IMG/VR virus record: IMGVR_UViG_3300029448_000407
Location: 1 to 24,963 of that record
Origin: a virus
Direction: 5' to 3' (one strand)
Length of the DNA stretch: 24,963 nucleotides
The position numbers and the translations under genes are program-made. The notes under the pieces are model-generated. The model searched no databases and had not been told where the DNA came from. It saw only the letters and a program-made list of their open reading frames with translations. Positions within the stretch are counted from its first letter, which is position 1. Every line of letters begins with the position of its first letter. Positions 19,101-24,963 of the stretch are shown in pieces.

Positions 19101-20423
19101 ATGATTATTGATAATTCAGGAACAGGTATAGCAAGTTTAGGTAGGGATGAAGATCGTTTTGTAGCACACGTTGCTCCAGGCGAAAGAGTCGTTCCTCCAG
19201 TAATAAGCGCTGATACGCAAGCAAGATTAAGCAGAGAAATGATGGCGGCTGGATTAGATCCAGATGAGTATATTGTAGGGCCGCATATGAGTATCAACCC
19301 AATTACAGGGCAACCTGAGTTTGGTTGGTTGAAAAAAACTTTTAAATCTGTAAAAAAAGTAGCTAAAAAAGTTGCTCCTGTAGCGATGCTTATTCCTGGC
19401 GTGGGTCAGGCTTTAGGCGCTGTAGGTGGATCTTTATTAGGTAAAGTTGGTTTAGGCAACGTAGCCAGCGGTATTGGTAGTTTGGTTGGTAAAGTTCCAG
19501 GTCTTGGCGGAGTTGGAAATGCTATTACAGCAGGTTCTGGCGGAACTTTAGGACAAGCTTTTACGTTTGGTAAAGGCGCAATTAAATCTGGAATAGCTAG
19601 CTTAAATCCTTTTACAGAAGGCGGTATGTTTAAAAGACTTCCTGGCGATCAAGGTGGTACACCTCAAATAATAAAAACAATTGGCGACCAATTTGGTTTT
19701 GGCGGTAGATCTCAAGTGTTAGAAGACGCTGGGTATACTCCGCAACAAATTGCTCTTTTAAAATCTCAAGGCGACGCTGCTTACAACGCTGAAGTTGAAA
19801 AAGTAAGACAAGCTAGCGGCGGCAGTTTTTTTGGTCAGAAAACTCCTGGGGCTATTAAAGGTATTGAAGACGGAATAAAAGGAATTTTTCCTGGCGGCGG
19901 AGGGGGTGGCGGAAGTATGTTTGGCGGTAATATGGGAGCTGCTGGACTAGCAGCCTTAATGGGAAAAATTACTTACGATGCAGCAAAAAGAAGATCTGGC
20001 GGTTTGTCAGAAACCCCTAAAGTAACAATGGATCAATTGGGTAGATACCAAATGGCTCAAAACTTAGGAACAGGTGGAAGCAGAGAGGACTTTGGTTTAG
20101 CTCCTGCACCCGCAGCTTTAGACTTTGCTTACGGTGGTGAGGCTAGACAATATTTTAATCAAGGTGGCTTGGCTATGGTTGGCGAGCTTGATATGCGCGA
20201 AGGCGGAGAATCAGCTGGACCAGGGACTGGTACTTCAGACGACATACCAGCGATGTTGAGTGATGGTGAGTTTGTAATGACTGCAAAAGCTACACGCGGA
20301 GCTGGAGCATTTGACGTTAACAAAACCAAATCTGGTATTGAGCTTATAAAAGGTGGTAGCGCTTCACGTGAAGAAGGCGTAAAAAACATGCGCGAGTTAA
20401 TGAATATTTTTGAGGCAATATAA
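19101..20423 (+). CDS. putative internal virion / ejection protein 1
   Basis: This 440-residue protein opens MIIDNSGTGIASLGRDEDRF, then HVAPGERVVPPVISADTQAR and a basic hydrophobic segment (WLKKTFKSVKKVAKKVAPVA). A Gly/Ala/Val-rich region (residues about 95-180) could interact with membranes. Later it has GGGGGGGS and a GGEARQYFNQGG element. The C-terminal part has GTGTSDDIPAMLSDGEFVMT, which I recall from several marine phage internal proteins. The stop overlaps the next start (TAATG). The size, position behind the tail hub and membrane-active stretch suggest a capsid-internal protein ejected with DNA, but homology to T7 or P22 ejection proteins was not established. Confidence 0.62.
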   Translation: MIIDNSGTGIASLGRDEDRFVAHVAPGERVVPPVISADTQARLSREMMAAGLDPDEYIVGPHMSINPITGQPEFGWLKKTFKSVKKVAKKVAPVAMLIPGVGQALGAVGGSLLGKVGLGNVASGIGSLVGKVPGLGGVGNAITAGSGGTLGQAFTFGKGAIKSGIASLNPFTEGGMFKRLPGDQGGTPQIIKTIGDQFGFGGRSQVLEDAGYTPQQIALLKSQGDAAYNAEVEKVRQASGGSFFGQKTPGAIKGIEDGIKGIFPGGGGGGGSMFGGNMGAAGLAALMGKITYDAAKRRSGGLSETPKVTMDQLGRYQMAQNLGTGGSREDFGLAPAPAALDFAYGGEARQYFNQGGLAMVGELDMREGGESAGPGTGTSDDIPAMLSDGEFVMTAKATRGAGAFDVNKTKSGIELIKGGSASREEGVKNMRELMNIFEAI

Positions 20424-22162
20424 TGGCTACACCATTAGATCCAGTTTTAGGCTCAATAACAAGAGATGAGGTTATATCTGATCCCGCTTTAAGGGAACTG
20501 TACTTTGGCTCTACTGATACTCCAGGATTAATTAATCAAGCAACAAGAGCTGCTCAAAAATCTTATTTAGATCAGCCTGCTATTTTACAAGGAACAGCAG
20601 GATTATCCGCGCAAGAGCAACAAGCAAGACAGTTAGCTCAACAAGGTATTGGCTCTTATCAACCATTTTTAGACAGACAAGAAAGTTTAATTGGTCAAGG
20701 CATATCTGATTTAGGTACGCAAAGAGGTTTACTAGATGAATCTTTAGGCGGTTATAGAGCCGCTTACGGTATGCAACAACCTTACTTTGGACAAGCCGAA
20801 CAACAATTAGGCTCAGGCTTAACTGGTCTTTTTGGTAGTTTGGGATATGGCGGCCCATCAGCTAGACAGCTTCTTGGGCAATCTTTACAAGGCTACGATC
20901 CAAGAATGGCAGGCCAGTTCTACAATCCATTTGAACAACAAGTGGTTGACCAAACAATTCAAGACGTTTTAAAAGCTGGGGAAATGCAGGACATCCAACA
21001 AAGGGCATCCGATATTTCTCGAGGTGGCGAATCAGCGTTTGGTTCAAGAGCTAGACTAACAGCTCAAGAAAGACAAGAATCTTTAGGCCGAGGTCTAGGC
21101 GACGTGTTAAGCAAAATTAGATCTGGCGGATTTAATACCGCTCAAGACAGAGCTTTGCAAGAATTAGAAAACCGAAGATCAGCGGCTGGAAGAGGCTCTC
21201 AGCTAGAGGCTGGATTTGGCAAACAAGGATCTGACGCTCAAAGACAATATGCTCAAGACTTGCTTGGGTTAGGTCAAAATAGATCATCAGCTGCTAGACA
21301 GCTAGCTGGGGATATATCAGGCGTAGGTACTGGTATCGCGGGTATTGGATCTCAATTAGCAGGGTACGGTTCAGATTTAGGTGCTTTAGGCGCAACTCAA
21401 CAAAGATTGAGAGAAGAAGATATTGGAACCTTAACGTCTCTTGGGGCAACTGAAAGAAGCCTAGAACAAGCAAGGCTTGACAATTTATATAATCAACAAC
21501 AAGCAACAAGAGATGCTCCTTTAAAAGCCGCTCAGTTTATTCAAGGTTTTGCTCCTCAGTATCAAGGCAGTAAAACAATGATTAATAAACAATATGGTAT
21601 GCCTAGAGATCCGATGAAAGAAGGTTTGGCAGCAGCTTTTAATACTTACAGTCAATTCCAGGGTGGCAATCAAGGACAGCCTCAAGGACAAGGACAAGGC
21701 CAAAGCCAAGGAAATAACCAAAGCTCACAAACACAACCTGCACAAGATTATACGTTGATGCCTGGAGGACAATCTTACGGACCAGGACAAAATCAATTTG
21801 ATCCATCAACCGAAGCTGGTCAAAATCAAATTTTAAGTGGGGGTATATTTGCCCCGCCAGCATCAACTGGACAGGTAGATACATCAGCAGCATTTAATCA
21901 AGGCTCTTACTTACCTCCCATACCTGGATACACACCTCCTCAGAATCAAGCTACTGGACCAGTTTTTAACTATCAACCGCAAGTAAATCCAGGTTTTAAT
22001 CAAAGCGCTATACAGAACTCATTCAACCAAGGAAGTTACGGAAGCACGTATGGGGTAACGCCCCCTCCTATTAATATAGGTGGCAGCATGCCAAACCCTT
22101 ACGACCCATTTGCTCCTAACCCTTACAAACCTGGGCAAATAAATTACACGCCAAGAGGGTAA
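20423..22162 (+). CDS. putative internal virion / ejection protein 2 (Gln/Gly-rich)
   Basis: This 579-residue protein is coupled to the previous gene by TAATG. Residues about 40-400 are Gln/Ala/Gly-rich with long helical stretches and many Arg (RARLTAQERQESLGRGL, LENRRSAAGRGSQLEAGFG), as expected for an internal coiled or helical ejection protein. Residues about 405-579 are low complexity, rich in Gln, Asn, Gly, Pro and Tyr (GQGQGQSQGNNQ, then PNPYDPFAPNPYKPGQ). There is no signal peptide or enzyme motif. It is flanked by two similar large proteins. The disordered tail may thread through the tail or bind DNA. Function is inferred from context. Confidence 0.62.
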   Translation: MATPLDPVLGSITRDEVISDPALRELYFGSTDTPGLINQATRAAQKSYLDQPAILQGTAGLSAQEQQARQLAQQGIGSYQPFLDRQESLIGQGISDLGTQRGLLDESLGGYRAAYGMQQPYFGQAEQQLGSGLTGLFGSLGYGGPSARQLLGQSLQGYDPRMAGQFYNPFEQQVVDQTIQDVLKAGEMQDIQQRASDISRGGESAFGSRARLTAQERQESLGRGLGDVLSKIRSGGFNTAQDRALQELENRRSAAGRGSQLEAGFGKQGSDAQRQYAQDLLGLGQNRSSAARQLAGDISGVGTGIAGIGSQLAGYGSDLGALGATQQRLREEDIGTLTSLGATERSLEQARLDNLYNQQQATRDAPLKAAQFIQGFAPQYQGSKTMINKQYGMPRDPMKEGLAAAFNTYSQFQGGNQGQPQGQGQGQSQGNNQSSQTQPAQDYTLMPGGQSYGPGQNQFDPSTEAGQNQILSGGIFAPPASTGQVDTSAAFNQGSYLPPIPGYTPPQNQATGPVFNYQPQVNPGFNQSAIQNSFNQGSYGSTYGVTPPPINIGGSMPNPYDPFAPNPYKPGQINYTPRG

Positions 22163-22170
22163 TTAATATA

Positions 22171-24513
22171 ATGAATGTATTACAAAGAAAAATGTTTGCT
22201 AACGGGGATGTTGCTAACAAAAGTTTCTCTCCAGCGCTTATCGGTTATTACGTTTCTCAAGGATATAATCCAGCTGAAATAAAAGCTGCTCTTCCAGAAG
22301 CTCCCTACGGACTAATTGAAGAAATAGCTAGAATACAAGGTGGAGTTGTAAATCCTGGAGTTCCAGGGCCTAACAGCCCAGTTCCTAATTTAAGTTTAGG
22401 CCAAGACCCATCAATTTTTGAAACAATTGTAACTGGTTCTCCAACTGGAAGTTTACAGCCTGGTCAAATGAATCCTCCAGATATGCCAAACATGCCAGGT
22501 GTTTTAAAAGCAGAAGAGGTAATGGTTTCTCCTGGAGGAATGTTTGAGGGAAATTACATGGGTGTTGATAGACCCGAACGTCCAACCAATGTTGATCCAA
22601 GTCTTTCTAACGACATTCTAAATGCAAAAATACAAAATTTAATAGAAGAAAAAAATAGAATTTTAGCAGAGCTTGGATTTCCTTCAGGAGACGTTCCTGA
22701 ATTGCAAGCGTTAGATAGAGAAATTGAATCTTTAAGATCTCAATTACCATCAAATACTGTTGATTCAAGTATTGAAGAAGAGCTTGCAAATTTACAAGCT
22801 GTTGAAAAAATGGGTGAGCCATCTGAGCTTCCATCAGAAAGTGAAATTGAATCTGTACAAGTTTCTTCTGGAGGAACTGTATCTGGAAAAACTTTAACAA
22901 TAAGAGACAAGTCAACAAACAGCGAATATCAATTACCACCTAATTTTCTTGAAATGGTAGAAAATAGAACTTTAGACGGAATGACTTTGTATCCGATTAT
23001 TAACAATAAAAACTTTGAATTTAGTCCAGATGTTGAGGCTGCTTTAGAAAATTTTGTTAAAACAGACGAGCCATTTAGAGCCAGCGAAAGGGCAAGTGGA
23101 GGTCAATCTTTTCAAGAAAGAAGAGGCACATTTACAGGCCCTGAAGATTTTGGTTCCGCAGCTCAAGATGTAGTTAGAGGCGCTGGAAGTTTATTAGAAT
23201 CTCCAATTAGAGGAATAGCTGGTTTAATAGGTGAGTTTTCTGGAGGAGCAAAAGGAAAACAAGCAGCATTAGATTTTGTTCCAGACCTATCAATTTCTAG
23301 AGAGGAGCTTGCACTAACAAGACTCTTGCAAATACCTGGAGCAAAGTATGTTCCGCCCGCTGTTGCAGGCGACTTACAAGAAGATATAGATTCAGTTTCT
23401 AGTCAAACAAAAAAAGAAAAAGACGTAGTTGAAGACAAAGATAAAATTGTAGGAACTTTAGACGGAGAAGAAATAACCAAAGCAGATTACGAAACTTTAA
23501 CTACTGATGAAATTTTAAGAGTTGAAAATCTTCCAACAACAACCGAAGATGCAGATCCAGATAAAATAAATTTCTTTGATCCAAACGTAATGGATAAGCT
23601 AGATGCTGACATTCCAGATACAAGCGATATTGGTCAAGCCGAAAGAGATGAAAGAGAAAGAGTTCAAATGAACGAAGGTTCATTTTTCTCCGATCCAAAA
23701 TTCGTAAACTTTATTAGAAACTTGGGACTTGGACTATCTGGAGCAGATGATGTTGCTTCAGGCTTAGTAGCTGGTACAGCCCTGGGATCTCAAGAAAGAG
23801 ATTTAAGAGAACAAGAAGCTTTAGCAGCAGACAGAGAAGCTGAATTAGAAAGAATAAAAGCAGGAGCAGAAGGAACATTAAAGCCATCTGATCTTGTAAG
23901 TCTTAATAAAATGACTACCGAAATGAGTACAAATATTAAAGACTTTGAGGGAAGCAGAGCGTCAATTGGAATTATGAATGATGCTATTGCTCTTTTTGAA
24001 GAAGCTGTAGATAAAAATGTTAAAGTTACTGGATTGCAAGGAAGAATATCAAGATTTGCAGATCAAGGAAAAGCATTTTTTAATATAGACGGCGAAGTTT
24101 CAGATGCAACAAAAATTCAAAATTATATTGAACAAGTAAAACAAAGAAGCATTAGAGATATATTAAACGAGTCAGGCAGAACTATTTCCAACCTAGACAG
24201 AGAAATTGTTGATAGAGTTTTTGGAGAATTAACTCTAACAGATGATCCATCAGAAATCCTTAAAAAATTAAGAGGAGCTAGAAGAAGTTTGATGGACAGC
24301 AACGCAGACAAACAAAGAGCTATCAGGACAAACTACGGAATAATAAGCGATAACGCTTACGGAGCAACTGGAATTAGAACAATTGCACCATATCAAGCTA
24401 TGGTAAATCAAATACTAAATGCTAACCCATCTGATTTTTCTACAATGGATCCTATTCAGGGAGCTGTTATTACTGTAGATTATAGAGGTAAAAACGTATT
24501 TGGAGGTGGCTAG
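22171..24513 (+). CDS. putative internal virion / ejection protein 3
   Basis: This 780-residue protein opens MNVLQRKMFANGDVANKSF, a start I recall from large proteins of HMO-2011-like and pelagiphage genomes. The first third is Pro/Gly/Ser-rich with charged coiled segments (ILAELGFPSGDVPELQALDR, EEELANLQAVEKM). The last third, from about residue 500, is strongly helical (EQEALAADREAELERIKAGA; GRTISNLDREIVDRVFGELT). A VRGAGSLLESPIRGIAGLIG segment near residue 333 might be amphipathic. There is no catalytic motif. Its place between the Gln-rich protein and the truncated last gene fits a DNA-ejection protein, by context rather than homology. Confidence 0.6.
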   Translation: MNVLQRKMFANGDVANKSFSPALIGYYVSQGYNPAEIKAALPEAPYGLIEEIARIQGGVVNPGVPGPNSPVPNLSLGQDPSIFETIVTGSPTGSLQPGQMNPPDMPNMPGVLKAEEVMVSPGGMFEGNYMGVDRPERPTNVDPSLSNDILNAKIQNLIEEKNRILAELGFPSGDVPELQALDREIESLRSQLPSNTVDSSIEEELANLQAVEKMGEPSELPSESEIESVQVSSGGTVSGKTLTIRDKSTNSEYQLPPNFLEMVENRTLDGMTLYPIINNKNFEFSPDVEAALENFVKTDEPFRASERASGGQSFQERRGTFTGPEDFGSAAQDVVRGAGSLLESPIRGIAGLIGEFSGGAKGKQAALDFVPDLSISREELALTRLLQIPGAKYVPPAVAGDLQEDIDSVSSQTKKEKDVVEDKDKIVGTLDGEEITKADYETLTTDEILRVENLPTTTEDADPDKINFFDPNVMDKLDADIPDTSDIGQAERDERERVQMNEGSFFSDPKFVNFIRNLGLGLSGADDVASGLVAGTALGSQERDLREQEALAADREAELERIKAGAEGTLKPSDLVSLNKMTTEMSTNIKDFEGSRASIGIMNDAIALFEEAVDKNVKVTGLQGRISRFADQGKAFFNIDGEVSDATKIQNYIEQVKQRSIRDILNESGRTISNLDREIVDRVFGELTLTDDPSEILKKLRGARRSLMDSNADKQRAIRTNYGIISDNAYGATGIRTIAPYQAMVNQILNANPSDFSTMDPIQGAVITVDYRGKNVFGGG
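24502..24506 (+). promoter_or_regulatory. ribosome site supporting a GTG start
   Basis: GGAGG inside the end of the preceding gene sits 6 bases before GTG 24513, whose G is shared with the TAG stop. This fixes the start of the last, truncated gene. Confidence 0.75.
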
Positions 24514-24963
24514 TGCCAACTTACAAGTTTCAACTAACAGATGATTTAACTGTACCCATTCAAGCCAATTCTGTTCAAGAGGCTGAAGCTATTTTAAAAA
24601 CAGAAATAATGAAGCGTGAAGCCTCTCCTCTTTTTGATAAACAATATTTTGATTATGAAACAGGAATTAATGTTCCAAGTTTAAGAGCGTTACTTGCAAG
24701 ACAAGAAAAAAAAGAAGAAAAAGAAAATGTTCTTAGGTCAGCTTCGGGAGTAGGAGACGATGGCTTTAACTACACAACCAAAGGCGATTTAGCCATTACC
24801 CCAGAAGGCCAACAAGTTCTAATTGACAGAGGATTGCTTGATTGGGAAAAACCCATGCAAAAAAGTGTTGTTATAGAAGAAAATAAATTTGGCTCTGCTG
24901 GAGATTACGCAGATTTTGCTGGAGCCGTTGGACCTATTTTTGGAGCTATAGCAGCGTTAACGC
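24513..24963 (+). CDS. large internal-virion-type protein, N-terminal part (3' end outside window)
   Basis: An open frame from GTG 24513 runs 150 codons to the window edge without a stop. It begins VPTYKFQLTDDLTVPIQANS (the first Val is read as Met) with an EAEAILKTEIMKREA helix, then LRALLARQEKKEEKE. It continues with GDDGFNYTTKGDLAITPEGQ and a hydrophobic end (DFAGAVGPIFGAIAAL). The closing Ala/Gly-rich hydrophobic segment resembles those found near the start of very large ejection or transglycosylase-type proteins in marine podoviruses. The family cannot be decided from the visible part; the coding call is secure because frame, start and ribosome site agree. Confidence 0.72.
   Translation, partial: MPTYKFQLTDDLTVPIQANSVQEAEAILKTEIMKREASPLFDKQYFDYETGINVPSLRALLARQEKKEEKENVLRSASGVGDDGFNYTTKGDLAITPEGQQVLIDRGLLDWEKPMQKSVVIEENKFGSAGDYADFAGAVGPIFGAIAALT

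Noticed and set aside
1-24963. tRNA genes, insertion sequences, attachment sites or integration genes
   Set aside because: Gaps between genes are at most about 50 bases and none can hold a tRNA; no transposase- or integrase-like protein was seen.

Overview
The window looks like the virion-assembly and lysis half of a lytic marine podovirus. Every gene is on the + strand. The genes are tightly packed, usually with junctions of a few bases and frequent TAATG or ATGA stop/start overlaps, and base composition is strongly AT-rich. Several small proteins and fibre-like proteins have sequence styles that I recall from pelagiphages and uncultured Mediterranean phage contigs (SAR11/SAR116-type hosts). 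The host group is an inference; no host gene is present. No integrase, polymerase, terminase, portal or major capsid gene, tRNA, IS element or CRISPR array was seen, so those phage genes would lie outside the window.

Layout. (1) 1-3225: three very small Lys/Arg-rich proteins (the first truncated by the window edge), a P22 gp4-like head-tail adaptor, a zinc-ribbon protein, an SU10-type adaptor, a Rossmann-like protein of DUF115/MptE style and a small conserved protein. (2) 3227-8041: seven predicted virion or fibre proteins, ending in two tandem paralogous glycine-rich proteins with the look of polyglycine-type fibre tips. (3) 8092-10662: a PAPS-type sulfotransferase followed by three different Fe(II)/2-oxoglutarate oxygenase-like proteins in an overlapping cluster. 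(4) 10696-14655: a 35-residue membrane peptide, a small protein with an AT-hook-like tail, a staphylococcal-nuclease-like enzyme, and two large predicted exported proteins. One is a membrane-anchored Asn/Thr repeat protein. The other carries a nidogen-like N-terminus, Cys repeats, a long Glu-rich tract and a conserved C-terminus. (5) 14665-16160: a lysis cassette of membrane/coiled-coil protein, 3TM-type holin, XhlA-like small membrane protein and GH24 lysozyme. (6) 16162-24963: a large tail-hub-like protein, a small tail protein, a fourth 2-oxoglutarate oxygenase, then three large proteins and the start of a fourth that look like internal or DNA-ejection proteins.

How they fit together. The adaptors, hub-like protein and ejection proteins would build a short tail. 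The fibre block supplies host recognition, and the lysis cassette releases progeny. The nuclease may recycle host DNA. Two groups have no obvious job in a minimal podovirus. The sulfotransferase plus four oxygenases lie next to fibre and tail genes and may modify virion proteins or host molecules. The pair of exported proteins placed just before the lysis genes should reach the host envelope during infection. These two groups are the most interesting parts of the window.
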